Shown: positions 18,091 through 25,577, numbered from the stretch's first letter. The stretch: 64,000 nucleotides of DNA from Pseudomonas sp. PH1b (GCF_000633395.1 NZ_AYMU01000001.1:186001-250000), one strand, 5' to 3'. Numbers and translations: made by a program. Notes: generated from the sequence alone by a model not told the origin.

Positions 18091-18783
18091 CTAGCGGGTT
18101 TTGTTGCCTTGGCGCGCATGAAAGCGCTCGTAGGGGCCGTCAGGTAGGCCGCCGATTGCATTCGCCGCCTTGATCAGGATGTCGCCCAGGCGCATCTGGG
18201 CTTTGGGCGTGAAGTGTTTGAACCTGGTTCCAGGCGGGTAGTACGCCTCATGAGCCATGCGCTGGCAGACTTGCGATGCCTCCTCAAGCCCGCAGTTGCG
18301 CCCCCAGGCGATCAGCCTCTGGCGCTCAGGGTCGTCGAGCTGCAGTTCTGGCTGCGCAGCCGGCGCGGGCTGCTCGGCTGGGCGGGTGTAGAGCGCGCGC
18401 AACTCGTACTCCTCCGGCATGGACTGGAAATCCTCCAGTGACCCGCTGCCGACTTCTACCCAGCAGCACGAGCCATGCGTTCGGACCATATACACCGGCT
18501 CACCCTGGTGCTGCTCGGCAGGCTTGGCGAGAAGGGCGCGCAGCTCTTTCACGAAGCCATGCTCTTCTTCTGTGTCGAAGTCCTTGAAACCTTCATCCAT
18601 GCCCATGCAGGCACGTACATTCAGGCAGTGCTCGACCATTCCAAGCATCGTCGAATGCGCTTCGGGTGTGAGGCGCAGCACATAGTCATGCGGCACGCTG
18701 ATCATTTCGTTACTCATCTTCGCCTTGACCACGTAGTCATTTGCACGAAGTTCGCCAGCGTAAAACCGTAGATCTTTACTCAT
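18091..18783 (-). CDS. Phage early hypothetical protein
   Basis: About 230 residues. It is an Ea-type early protein built from short modules with low-complexity linkers (PAEQ, PAPAAQ). The C-terminal part (SQVCQRMAHEAYYPPG and AQMRLGDILIKAANAI) is a widespread phage segment. The ATG at 18783 has GGAG 8 nt upstream and overlaps the previous gene's stop (TGATG). The frame continues upstream to an ATG at 18846 that would add a Cys-rich MCDCNLGRLPCTC segment resembling short phage CNQGR/CTC proteins, so the true start is uncertain. Function unknown. Confidence 0.65.
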   Translation of the reverse strand: MSKDLRFYAGELRANDYVVKAKMSNEMISVPHDYVLRLTPEAHSTMLGMVEHCLNVRACMGMDEGFKDFDTEEEHGFVKELRALLAKPAEQHQGEPVYMVRTHGSCCWVEVGSGSLEDFQSMPEEYELRALYTRPAEQPAPAAQPELQLDDPERQRLIAWGRNCGLEEASQVCQRMAHEAYYPPGTRFKHFTPKAQMRLGDILIKAANAIGGLPDGPYERFHARQGNKTR

Positions 18784-18986
18784 CACTCTTTCTCCATCAA
18801 TTGGCTTACAGGTGCAGGGCAGGCGCCCCAGGTTGCAGTCGCACATGCTCGTAAACGCCTTCCCAGGTATTGCACCGGAATGAAAATGAACTGGCCTACG
18901 TCGTCCTGAACAACGGTGACCTTGTCACTCATGAGTCGATCCATCAGTTCGCAGAATCGGTAAGTGCGTACCATGTCGTTCTCCAC
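18783..18986 (-). CDS. Small phage hypothetical protein (up to 67 aa)
   Basis: A frame of up to 67 residues whose stop overlaps the next gene's ATG. The central part (MSDKVTVVQDDVGQFIFIP) looks like a small beta-strand domain. The N-terminus overlaps the reverse-transcriptase-like remnant upstream. The start could be the ATG at 18986 or one of two ATGs a few codons in. Function unknown. Confidence 0.4.
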   Translation of the reverse strand: MENDMVRTYRFCELMDRLMSDKVTVVQDDVGQFIFIPVQYLGRRLRACATATWGACPAPVSQLMEKE

Positions 18987-19212
18987 GTTCGTTCTTTGGG
19001 TAGGTCTTGGTCAGGGAGCCGTTGACGACATGGCCGCGTTTAAGCACGACCCGGGCAAGCTTCTCCCGGTCTTTTGCGCTGTGGCTGGCCTGGCTTAGCA
19101 GGCCGAAGTAGCTGTTGGCTGTCTCGCGCAGATCCTCGGCCGGCGCTGCCCGGCGTGCTTCTGGTCTGGGCTTCGTCCTGACGCTCCCGGGAAACGCCTG
19201 CTGAAAAATCAA
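18925..19212 (-). pseudogene. Reverse-transcriptase C-terminal remnant (DGR type)
   Basis: A frame of about 95 codons directly behind, and in the same frame as, the upstream DUF1566 gene stop. It has only a TTG as possible start. Residues 28-70 (LRETANSYFGLLSQASHS, then LARVVLKRGHVVNG and LTKTY) look like the C-terminal tail of phage DGR reverse transcriptases, where an N-S-Y-x-G-L/H motif follows the polymerase domain. No polymerase motifs (such as Y-x-D-D) lie before it or elsewhere in the window, so about 250-300 N-terminal residues appear to be lost. Identification rests on remembered family motifs. Confidence 0.5.
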
Positions 19213-19224
19213 TGAAGGAATGAA

Positions 19225-19701
19225 TCACTGAATAGGAAGGCTGCGGACAGGACGGACAAGACGCTCGCTGGTCTTGTCGGTGCTGCTGAGCCAGCCATCG
19301 TCGAAGAACATGAGGTAGGCGCCGTTGGCTGAGGACTGCGAACTCAGCCAGTGCCAGCGGTCTTCGCGGAGTTCCACCAGGCCGTCAGCCTTAGCCGCCA
19401 TCAGCAGCTGACCCTCCAAGCAGGACGGGATGAAGCCACCAAGCTCAAGAGCCTTGACTGCGATCACGCTGCCAGCCTCGGCCATGGCGCGGGTGTTGGC
19501 TTCGCCGTCGCTGTAGCTGGCGGCACCTTTTATCTCGACGCCATACTCGCCCCAGGCGCCGCTGAGTTCGTCAGGCAGCAGGATCAGGGCGCGTTCAACG
19601 CCGTTGAGCCAGTAGCGGGTGACGAAGGTGCCCCCGGCCAATAGCTGGCCACGCTCAGGGAGTTCGGAAGCGGCGACGGTCTGTTGTACATGTTGAGTCA
19701 T
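19225..19701 (-). CDS. DUF1566-type protein with DGR variable region (target 1)
   Basis: A 158-residue protein with a C-type-lectin-like DUF1566/Lcl fold. The C-terminus has the family pattern W-L-S-S-Q-x-S-A-x-x-A-Y-L-M ... D-G-W ... K-x-x-E-R-L-V-R-P-V-R. It is homologous over its length to the gene at 24513-24995. Their last ~110 bp differ almost only in adenine-type variable codons, as expected of two targets of one diversity-generating retroelement. The lectin fold would present the variable residues as a ligand-binding surface. GGAG lies 6 nt before the ATG. No signal peptide. A reverse-transcriptase remnant follows. Confidence 0.8.
   Translation of the reverse strand: MTQHVQQTVAASELPERGQLLAGGTFVTRYWLNGVERALILLPDELSGAWGEYGVEIKGAASYSDGEANTRAMAEAGSVIAVKALELGGFIPSCLEGQLLMAAKADGLVELREDRWHWLSSQSSANGAYLMFFDDGWLSSTDKTSERLVRPVRSLPIQ
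19240..19350 (-). repeat. DGR variable region 1 (VR1)
   Basis: The 3' end of target 1. Compared with VR2 (24525-24635), invariant codons are identical at the nucleotide level. The variable ones are tcc/tac, aac/cac, ggc/aac, ttc/gac, gac/gta, agc/tac (twice), acc/tac (twice), gac/ggc and agc/gcc. All but one end in C in both copies, as expected from AAC codons in a template repeat. The 26 bp at 19241-19266 are identical in both and would be the initiation-of-mutagenic-homology end. Confidence 0.8.
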
Positions 19702-19757
19702 GGTTTTCTCCAGGTGTGTGCCGCCCTCCGGGTACCGGATGCAGCGAGTAGGGTGGG

Positions 19758-20243
19758 TTATGCTTCGCCGTCGTCTTCGGCGTTCATCTGTAGCGATTCG
19801 GCAAAGCCTGCTTGCCGTAATTTGCGCGCCACGTTTTCTGTTATCTCGTATCCGTGGCGCTTGATTTCGAAGAGTGGCGCGGATCCATCTGGGCCTAGCG
19901 AATTGGCATATGCGATCAGTCGCCAGATCGTGTTTCGGTCCTTTGATTCGCCCAGGGCGGCAGTGAGCGCTGCCAGGCGGTCGCGCATTCCCTGGCGGAA
20001 GTAGTGCCTGATGATGTCGGACGGTCCCTTTACCTTTGGAGACGCCGGCGGCAGTACCTTGGGCTCGGCATTGATCACCAGCAACTGCACAGCTTCGCTG
20101 ACCTCCTGGATCTCACGCCAGAGCATCAGCTCGTCGAGCATCTGCCGGGCGCCATACGGGACTGTGTGCCGCAATTCCTGCTCGCCCAGCTCCTGCCGTC
20201 TCTCGGCAAGCTTGGCCGATCGTTCTTCCTGAGTCGCAGCCAT
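19758..20243 (-). CDS. Phage early hypothetical protein (161 aa)
   Basis: A charged, mostly helical cytosolic protein of 161 residues starting MAATQEERSAKLAERRQELG, with a ribosome site AGGGA before the ATG. No domain was recognised. It lies in the recombination part of the left operon, between target 1 and the YqaJ/ERF genes, and may have an accessory role in DNA metabolism. That is inference from position only. Confidence 0.6.
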   Translation of the reverse strand: MAATQEERSAKLAERRQELGEQELRHTVPYGARQMLDELMLWREIQEVSEAVQLLVINAEPKVLPPASPKVKGPSDIIRHYFRQGMRDRLAALTAALGESKDRNTIWRLIAYANSLGPDGSAPLFEIKRHGYEITENVARKLRQAGFAESLQMNAEDDGEA

Positions 20244-20254
20244 GGCCTATCCCT

Positions 20255-20320
20255 TCATTTCTGCTGCCGAAACTGAAACCCGTTTTCCCGGGCAATCAGC
20301 AGGACGCGCTTGATATGCAT
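20255..20320 (-). CDS. Tiny basic peptide (21 aa), tentative
   Basis: An ATG frame of 21 codons (start MHIKRVLLIARENGF) just after the 81-aa gene. There is no clear ribosome site. Short basic peptides like this are common in phage left operons, but support is weak. Confidence 0.25.
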   Translation of the reverse strand: MHIKRVLLIARENGFQFRQQK

Positions 20321-20322
20321 AT

Positions 20323-20568
20323 TTAGGTTCTTTGCTGCCTCGCTTGCTGTAGCGCCTTTTTTGGCCGCACCGCCGGCGCAAGCTTGTCTCGCTCAGCGCG
20401 AAGGCGGTCGTGGTGGCTGGATGTACCTGAAATGCCAACCTCGCCACTGACGCCCTGGGCGATGATTTGAGGCTTTCCGCCAGCCGCAAGGAACTGCTCA
20501 ACTGCATAGGCAATTTCTGCCGCGCTGTCATGGCGCTGCTCGATCAAGGTTGTGTGGTTGCTGATCAT
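20323..20568 (-). CDS. Phage early hypothetical protein (81 aa)
   Basis: An 81-residue frame whose ATG overlaps the stop of the YqaJ gene (ATGA), implying translational coupling. The central segment (KPQIIAQGVSGEVGISGTSSHHDRLRAERDKLAP) has the look of a small helix-turn-helix or adaptor protein; the family is not identified. Confidence 0.55.
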   Translation of the reverse strand: MISNHTTLIEQRHDSAAEIAYAVEQFLAAGGKPQIIAQGVSGEVGISGTSSHHDRLRAERDKLAPAVRPKKALQQARQQRT

Positions 20569-21332
20569 GCTGCGTTACTCCTCAGCTTGGCCTCGTAGCC
20601 GTCCACCAGCAGCTTGAACTGCCAGAGGTCTTCCTCGAGCTTTTCGATGTAGTCGTCGTCTCGCTTGAACTCCTGCCACCAAAGCTGACGCCCTACAGGC
20701 TCGAGAGCAGGGCAATACATGCCTACGTGCCAGAACTTCCGTCCAGTGACCCACATGCAGCCCTGGACCTGATCCATGACGCCGCTGGCGTCGTTATCGA
20801 TGTGGAAGGTGCGGAGCTTGTCAGGGGCAATGAAGCACTTGTATTCGCTGCCGCCGTCGTCGCCGATCAGGCCGTCAGCACTTGCCCCGAACGCGCCATC
20901 GTCCGTAGTGACGAACCCGGCCCGCTGGACCATCAAGCCTGTTTTCAGCTCATGCTCCATCCTGGCTATCGGCTCCAACTCATGACCGCGCTTCATCTGC
21001 CAAGTCTCGAAACCTTGGTCCATTGGTGTGCCGCTGATCCGCTCAACGGCCAAGTTGAAGGCGTAGTTCATGGCAGCCTCGGATGGCTGACCAACAGGCT
21101 TGCCAGCGAGTGCCAAGCGCACAGACTCTGCCTTAGGCGCGGCCTTGTAGCCCGCTTCAGCCATAGCTTCCTTTTCGGTCATGCCAGCCTGGATGGCAGA
21201 GACATACATCTGCTGTTTTTCGTCCAGACCCCCGACCTTGGTCCGAGCAATGCCAAACATGCTGGCAGTGATGCAGCCTGCGCGGGCTTGATGCCACTGA
21301 GGGCTGCCCTGTTCACAACTGATAAGGATCAT
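20565..21332 (-). CDS. YqaJ-like viral exonuclease
   Basis: A 255-residue lambda-exonuclease-type (PD-(D/E)XK) recombinase. Motifs: S-P-Q-W-H-Q-A-R-A-G-C-I-T-A-S near the N-terminus, the catalytic core G-H-E-L-E-P-I-A-R-M-E (about 115), and the metal site ADGLIGDDGGSEYKCF (about 152-167). It degrades the 5' strand at double-strand ends to expose ssDNA for the annealing protein. Its start overlaps the ERF gene stop (ATGA), so the two are translationally coupled. Confidence 0.9.
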   Translation of the reverse strand: MILISCEQGSPQWHQARAGCITASMFGIARTKVGGLDEKQQMYVSAIQAGMTEKEAMAEAGYKAAPKAESVRLALAGKPVGQPSEAAMNYAFNLAVERISGTPMDQGFETWQMKRGHELEPIARMEHELKTGLMVQRAGFVTTDDGAFGASADGLIGDDGGSEYKCFIAPDKLRTFHIDNDASGVMDQVQGCMWVTGRKFWHVGMYCPALEPVGRQLWWQEFKRDDDYIEKLEEDLWQFKLLVDGYEAKLRSNAA

Positions 21333-22087
21333 GGCGCGCTCTCCAGTTCAGCCTTGCGTTTATTGACCGCGGCGCGTAACTCTTCGGCGCCTACTGCGTC
21401 CTTAGCGACGTGCAAAACCTTCAGGCCGTGCTGCCAGGCCTCCTGCAACACTGCCTTGTCTGTTGCTGCCGCCACCTTCGATGTCAGGTCGCAAAGGATC
21501 GCGTTGCGGAATTCGTCACCGCTGGCTCCATTACCGTCGTCGTCTTCTTCGCCGATAGCGACGTTGAAGATCATCTTCAGCAGGTAGCGCATGCCGTAGG
21601 AGGTTCCGGAGCCAAAGGCGTGGGTCTTGGTCATAACATCGCCGCCCTTGGCGCCCTTGCCGTCGGATGGAATGTGGGCGCGATATTCACGGGTGTGGCC
21701 GCCGACATGACTGACGAAGCACACCATGCCCACCATTCCTTCCGGAGCTTGCTCGGTGCTGAAGGACAGCGAAAGTCCTTCGTTCGTGTACTTCGGTCGC
21801 AAAACGCTATCGAGCTTCCCGTACGTGACGTACTGGCTGCGGGTCTGGTTGTTGGTAGCATCAGCCGCAATGCGCCCCATCTCGCCCTGAACGCGAGACA
21901 GCGCGGCATTGAACTCGGTTTCAGCTGTCTTCGCCTGCATCCGCTCATGCATTGCCATCAGGCGTTCCATCTTCTCGATGTCGCACTGAGGGTCGGATGC
22001 GGCACGGAGAACAACCTGCATTATTGTTGCTGACTCGCCCACGACAGCGGGCGCCTGGTCCTGTTCGACACGGGCTAGTTGGCTCAT
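21329..22087 (-). CDS. erf: ERF-family single-strand annealing protein
   Basis: A 252-residue ERF superfamily recombinase. Seen: the YVTYGKLDSVLRPKYTNEGLS motif near 88-108 and the SYGMRYLLKMIFNVAIGEEDDDGN motif near 165-188, both characteristic of ERF. It anneals ssDNA made by the YqaJ exonuclease encoded next, forming a Red-like recombination pair used in phage replication and circularisation. GAGG precedes the ATG. Confidence 0.92.
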   Translation of the reverse strand: MSQLARVEQDQAPAVVGESATIMQVVLRAASDPQCDIEKMERLMAMHERMQAKTAETEFNAALSRVQGEMGRIAADATNNQTRSQYVTYGKLDSVLRPKYTNEGLSLSFSTEQAPEGMVGMVCFVSHVGGHTREYRAHIPSDGKGAKGGDVMTKTHAFGSGTSYGMRYLLKMIFNVAIGEEDDDGNGASGDEFRNAILCDLTSKVAAATDKAVLQEAWQHGLKVLHVAKDAVGAEELRAAVNKRKAELESAP

Positions 22088-22215
22088 TGGGGGCCTCGTT
22101 GATTACTGAGTGACGCGATCAGCAAGAGCGCCGAGTAGCATCAGGAGTGAGAAAAGGAGCAGGACGGGGAGGGCGCCGCGCTAGATCAGGATTCTCCGGG
22201 CGCGCTGGCGGGAGG
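22088..22215. other. Gap in the left operon with a start-less hydrophobic frame
   Basis: On the minus strand a short frame reads LPVLLLFSLLMLLGALADRV before a stop at 22103. The only ATG is inside the hydrophobic stretch, so no gene was called. A 12-codon frame overlaps the stop of the 58-aa gene. Confidence 0.3.
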
Positions 22216-22392
22216 TCATTGGTCAACCTCCAGACTGATCAGCCTTTCGCCGAGAGTGATCCGTGTTGCGACCCGCTCCCGTTCCACGCCGGTTATCTCG
22301 GCGATCTGGCCTAGGGTCAGCCCCTGCTGGCGGAGCCGAGCACAACGCTTGGCGGCGGCCTGCTGGCGCTTCTTTGCGCCTTCGCCGCTCAT
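22216..22392 (-). CDS. Small helix-turn-helix-like phage protein (58 aa)
   Basis: A 58-residue basic protein. Residues about 24-46 (GLTLGQIAEITGVERERVATR) read as a helix-turn-helix, so DNA binding is likely. Its ATG overlaps the preceding stop (ATGA). Role unknown; possibly a small early regulator. Confidence 0.55.
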   Translation of the reverse strand: MSGEGAKKRQQAAAKRCARLRQQGLTLGQIAEITGVERERVATRITLGERLISLEVDQ

Positions 22393-22583
22393 CGTGAAGA
22401 CCTCGCTCTAAGCATGCCCCGAGGTGTCCGCTCGATCCTGATGGGCTCTGGAAGATCGGCAACCAAAGAAAAGCCCCGCGACTGCAGGGCTTGAATAACA
22501 GCTTTTCGATTAGCGGCGATGATCGCCACGCAGTTACCATTCATGAGTTGGTTTCCCAAATTCGCCAGCTCGGCGTCGCTCAT
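22389..22583 (-). CDS. Phage early hypothetical protein (64 aa)
   Basis: A 64-residue frame beginning MSDAELANLGNQLMNGNCVAI. It has no good ribosome site but overlaps the upstream gene (to 22534) and is coupled to the following gene by ATGA. No known domain. Confidence 0.5.
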   Translation of the reverse strand: MSDAELANLGNQLMNGNCVAIIAANRKAVIQALQSRGFSLVADLPEPIRIERTPRGMLRARSSR

Positions 22584-22767
22584 GCAGGCGGTGCAGCTGT
22601 TCGGTGTAATTGGCGTCCTCCTGGGCGCTGATGACTCCCAGAGCTCGGAAGACCAGAACGGCGGTCATGGCAGAGGCTTTTACTGCAATGTCGGAGCACT
22701 GCGGGTCCTTCATGCTCTCCAGATATCCTTCGAGCATGCCCTGGGCCATGTCGTGATGGGCGATCAT
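22534..22767 (-). CDS. Phage early hypothetical protein (77 aa)
   Basis: A 77-residue, mostly helical protein starting MIAHHDMAQGMLEGYLESM. The ATG overlaps the upstream stop (ATGA), which fixes this start over a longer, compositionally odd extension. Unknown function. Confidence 0.55.
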   Translation of the reverse strand: MIAHHDMAQGMLEGYLESMKDPQCSDIAVKASAMTAVLVFRALGVISAQEDANYTEQLHRLHERRRAGEFGKPTHEW

Positions 22768-23126
22768 TGGCAGACCCTCGCCAGGCCCATGGACTTCACC
22801 ACCATGGCCCGGGCTTTCGACTCCAGGGGTTGCCGGAACGCCTTCTCGGCTATCCTCTGGGCCCGCTCGAACTCCCCGGCCAGGACCGCCAGCACAACCT
22901 GGGCGTCCATGCATTCGTGGTCGCAGGCCTGGGCTATCGTCTCACTCGCATTGAGCGCGAAGCCTGGGATGTGACCGGCACCTACTCGCTGATCGAAGAA
23001 GGGCACAACTTTCGACTCGAGCAACATCACCCGGGCAACCTCGGCGTCCACCAGATCCTCGGTGTAGTCCTCTGGTGGCAGCCGGCGGTCGTGCCGCTCC
23101 TGACAGATCTGCATTGCTGTTTGCAT
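22764..23126 (-). CDS. Phage early hypothetical protein (120 aa)
   Basis: A 120-residue helical cytosolic protein starting MQTAMQICQERHDRRLPP. GGAGG lies 5-6 nt before the ATG at 23126. It heads a chain of overlapping small genes (22764, 22534, 22389, 22216) that look translationally coupled. Family unrecognised. Confidence 0.6.
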   Translation of the reverse strand: MQTAMQICQERHDRRLPPEDYTEDLVDAEVARVMLLESKVVPFFDQRVGAGHIPGFALNASETIAQACDHECMDAQVVLAVLAGEFERAQRIAEKAFRQPLESKARAMVVKSMGLARVCQ

Positions 23127-23230
23127 GGTCGCCTCCAAGGTGGCGGGTTGTTCACCTGTATTCGTCAACACTCACGCACGGCTGTTTGCCAATGGGCGCC
23201 GGGGAGTGCTGACGGATATAGGCGGGAAAA

Positions 23231-23259
23231 AGAAAGCCCCGTTGGACGTTCGGGGCTTT
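23231..23259 (-). terminator. Intrinsic terminator in the left operon
   Basis: A stem of about 10 bp (GAAAGCCCCG with CGGGGCTTTC) followed on the minus strand by CTTTTTCCC. Being internal to the left operon, it is a natural target for antitermination or attenuation. Confidence 0.7.
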
Positions 23260-23295
23260 CACAGATGCAGTGGTTTCAGGTTTTGGGCGGGACAG

Positions 23296-23439
23296 TCAGC
23301 GCCAGAACGCCGGTGCCCCGCTGATCGTTCGCCAGGGCTTGCGCACGGTACGCAGTGGACCGGTGGGCAGCGTTGCCTCAATTGGCGGTTCTGGCCGCAC
23401 ATGGCGAAGCGCTGCGCCGATCAGGAACAGTAGGAGCAT
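23296..23439 (-). CDS. Small phage protein with hydrophobic N-terminus (47 aa)
   Basis: A 47-codon frame (start MLLLFLIGAALRHV) with GGAG 6-7 nt before the ATG, followed by a proline-rich basic tail. It may be a small membrane protein. It ends just before a terminator hairpin. Confidence 0.5.
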   Translation of the reverse strand: MLLLFLIGAALRHVRPEPPIEATLPTGPLRTVRKPWRTISGAPAFWR

Positions 23440-23798
23440 GGTGATCTCCGGTTGAGGTTGTGAGCGTCAGCGCCCCGAAGACGCTGTTGCTCGGTGGTGC
23501 AGATGGCCGGTGCTGATCTCCGGCATTCCCGATTACCTGAAGGCCCTTGTACCTTGGGCTCTACCGTAGCGCACAACCGCCCGGCCAGATTCGTATTACT
23601 TCAAGTCGCAAAACAGCTCCCGATTGTTTGTGCGTACGGAAGCGCCTGCCTTACGTGCTTGTCAGGATCAAACCTGCTTGCGCATCAGCCTGCGCATTCA
23701 TCTGCTGTGTTGCGTTGATGCAGGGGGCCGCTCTCGCGGTGTGTACTCGTCCGCATCCTTCTGCCCACTCTACGAATGGGCAGGGGTGATGCTTTCGA
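23440..23798. other. Gene-poor stretch of the left operon
   Basis: About 360 bp with no frame that combines a ribosome site, a plausible start and protein-like composition. A minus-strand frame ending near 23651 reads like a decayed coding sequence (many Ala/Gln, several stops in neighbouring frames). It may be degenerate sequence around the homing-endonuclease insertion. Confidence 0.35.
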
Positions 23799-24398
23799 TT
23801 ATTGCGAGACCATTTTTTTAGCTCGATCCGATAAAGCCAAAATGACGCGATCATCTGAACCGCCATCAGCTATGTACCGCTGAATCCTTTTGTAGGTCTC
23901 TTCGGCTTTCGCGATCAGATAGGCCTTGTGAGCCTGATCAGGACTATTGAATCGACCGAGATGCACCGACCTCCCTCCCGATTCAATGGTCGCAGAGAAC
24001 TTTCCTCCTGGCAGTAGCGAAACCCCGAGTGGCCAGGAGCCACGCTGAGCAGCATTGTCGCAAAGGAAGTTATTTAGCCATCTCGGAACGAACGCGCACG
24101 CGTCTGGCGAATAGGTCTTGTTTCCTGGAATGATAATATCTTTATCTAGAGCATTGCCTTCCCAAGGCTGCTTAACCATCCAAGCTTTGAATCCAGAGAA
24201 ATACAGCCATTCTTCTACAACCTGGCAACCTTCGTAGGTCGGATACTTTGCTTTGTAGCGCAGCGAATAGCAGCGCATCAGCATGTCGGACCACTTGGAA
24301 TAAAACGGGTCATGTCTAGGTTGACCATCTTCCGACTTCACCGTTTTATAGGGTAAGTCCTTGACGCCAACCCCATATACAAGTCGATTCAGTTTCAT
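23799..24398 (-). CDS. HNH-type homing endonuclease with AP2 DNA-binding domain
   Basis: A 199-residue protein. The N-terminal two thirds resemble phage HNH endonucleases (MKLNRLVYGVGVKDLPYK start; KWSDMLMRCYS; PTYEGCQVVEEWLYFSGFKAW; LDKDIIIPGNKTYSPDACAFVP). The C-terminal ~45 residues are an AP2-like domain (GVSLLPGGKFSATIES, then HLGRFNSPDQAHKAY). It is a selfish element, probably inserted behind DGR target 2. GAGG lies about 7 nt before the ATG. Confidence 0.85.
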   Translation of the reverse strand: MKLNRLVYGVGVKDLPYKTVKSEDGQPRHDPFYSKWSDMLMRCYSLRYKAKYPTYEGCQVVEEWLYFSGFKAWMVKQPWEGNALDKDIIIPGNKTYSPDACAFVPRWLNNFLCDNAAQRGSWPLGVSLLPGGKFSATIESGGRSVHLGRFNSPDQAHKAYLIAKAEETYKRIQRYIADGGSDDRVILALSDRAKKMVSQ

Positions 24399-24512
24399 AA
24401 TTGGCCTCGCGGCAAAGCATGTCTGCCCTGGTGCTGGGGAGTACCAGGGATCGGGCAGTTTGCGACAGGCTGTCGTTTGGCGCTGGTTGTCAGAAGCAAT
24501 TGAAGGAATGAA

Positions 24513-24995
24513 TTACTGAAGGAATCTGCGGACAGGACGGACAAGACGCTCGGCGTACTTGCCGTAGTAGTAGAGCCAGCCATCTACGAAGTCCATGAGG
24601 TAGGCGTTGTGGGCTGAGTACTGCGAACTCGACCACACCAAACCACTTAGCTTGCCATTCAGGTTCAGCCAGATTTCGTACAGCTCGGCAGTGGCGGGCA
24701 GATAGAAATCACCATGCCCTTCAGCGATGTGTTCATATGCTGCAATCGCTGCCGGGTATTCGCCATCAGCATTAACCAGCGCTTCGGTGTTAGCGCGACC
24801 ATCGGTCAAGCTGGTGGCCGGCGACTCATCGCCATACTGGCCCCACTCGAAGCGGCCAAGTTCTTCACCAAGGACCAGGTGGTAGCCATCAGCGCCGTTA
24901 CGAGCCGGCATGAACCCGGCGTAGATACCACCTTGGCCGGTCCATACAGTGCCGATTTCAGGGATGGTGACTTGTGATTTCTCTGCTGCTTGCAT
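24513..24995 (-). CDS. DUF1566-type protein with DGR variable region (target 2)
   Basis: A 160-residue paralogue of the gene at 19225-19701, with the same architecture: an N-terminal linker, a G-x-F-E-W-G-Q-Y-G segment near 50, D-G-R-A-N-T-E-A near 65, and a C-type-lectin-like end (VWSSSQYSAHNAYLM to ERLVRPVRR). The variable codons here favour Tyr and Asn (LYYYGKY), typical of DGR binding surfaces. Upstream of the variable region the two genes are clearly divergent, whereas the last ~110 bp are nearly identical except at variable codons. AAGGA precedes the ATG. An HNH homing endonuclease gene lies directly downstream. Confidence 0.8.
   Translation of the reverse strand: MQAAEKSQVTIPEIGTVWTGQGGIYAGFMPARNGADGYHLVLGEELGRFEWGQYGDESPATSLTDGRANTEALVNADGEYPAAIAAYEHIAEGHGDFYLPATAELYEIWLNLNGKLSGLVWSSSQYSAHNAYLMDFVDGWLYYYGKYAERLVRPVRRFLQ
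24525..24635 (-). repeat. DGR variable region 2 (VR2)
   Basis: The partner of VR1. The identical 26 bp at 24526-24551 form its 3' anchor. Eleven codons vary from VR1 with no synonymous change in the ~25 intervening codons; ten of the eleven end in C in both copies. The sequence after the stop codon (ATTCATTCCTTCA) is also shared with target 1. Confidence 0.8.
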
Positions 24996-25020
24996 GGTGG
25001 TTTTCCTTGTCGGGATTGAT

Positions 25021-25149
25021 TCAGATGCGGTGATCAGCGCCCCGGGCCGACTTCGCCAGGGTGTGCCACACGGTTGCTTGATTCTTGTCGCCGGCAGCCA
25101 GGCTCTTGCGTGCCTTTGCCAGTAGGTGTTGCACGAGAACTTCGTTCAT
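25021..25149 (-). CDS. Small phage protein (42 aa)
   Basis: A 42-residue helical protein (start MNEVLVQHLLAKARKSLAAG) with GGAG 8 nt before the ATG. Unknown function. Confidence 0.5.
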   Translation of the reverse strand: MNEVLVQHLLAKARKSLAAGDKNQATVWHTLAKSARGADHRI

Positions 25150-25209
25150 GGCTGTTGCTCCGGTTGATTTCCCGTCTGGCCCTGTCGCCAAGGCCAGCCA
25201 GTGAAATCG

Positions 25210-25395
25210 TCATGCTGCGAAAAGGTCTTGCTGCTTTGGCACAGGCATCAGGAATGCCACCAGCTTCTCGCTTGGCCATTCCGTGACGTTGATCCAGTCG
25301 GGGTGCAGTTGCTTGAACTCAGCCGGGTGAAGCCAGCGGCCTTGCTTCTTGTCCGGGCTGATGCAGAACTTGAAGCCCTGGTCGCGCAGGCTCAT
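25210..25395 (-). CDS. Small phage protein (61 aa)
   Basis: A 61-residue protein (start MSLRDQGFKFCISPDKK) coupled to the upstream gene by an ATGA overlap. Aromatic-rich (W, F, H), suggesting a compact folded domain. No family recognised. Confidence 0.55.
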   Translation of the reverse strand: MSLRDQGFKFCISPDKKQGRWLHPAEFKQLHPDWINVTEWPSEKLVAFLMPVPKQQDLFAA

Positions 25396-25577
25396 GCAGC
25401 AGCCTTGCAGTCAGCTGCCGTCATGCGGCGGCCGTCCTCAAGTTCGACCACGTACACGCCGTTGGTATAGCCACGTTCCGTGTTGAGCCGATTAGCTTCG
25501 CGGATGCAGGTATCCAGGTTGCAATCGGAGAACACCTGCAGCTCGCCGCGCAGAGTGATGCGAAGGACCTTGTTCAT
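25392..25577 (-). CDS. Small phage protein (61 aa)
   Basis: A 61-residue protein (start MNKVLRITLRGELQVFSDCN) with an excellent GGAGGA ribosome site. A mostly beta-strand pattern with a helix at residues 24-34. Translationally coupled to the following gene. Function unknown. Confidence 0.6.
   Translation of the reverse strand: MNKVLRITLRGELQVFSDCNLDTCIREANRLNTERGYTNGVYVVELEDGRRMTAADCKAAA

Noticed and set aside
23651..23866. 71-codon minus-strand frame behind the homing endonuclease
   Set aside because: It overlaps the endonuclease 3' end, lacks a ribosome site and looks like decayed sequence.
18783..24998. Search for a DGR template repeat with AAC codons
   Set aside because: Apart from the two variable regions I saw no third copy of the GAGCGTCTTGTCCGTCCTG anchor in the window, so no template repeat is claimed. 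This was done by eye and needs a computed search.
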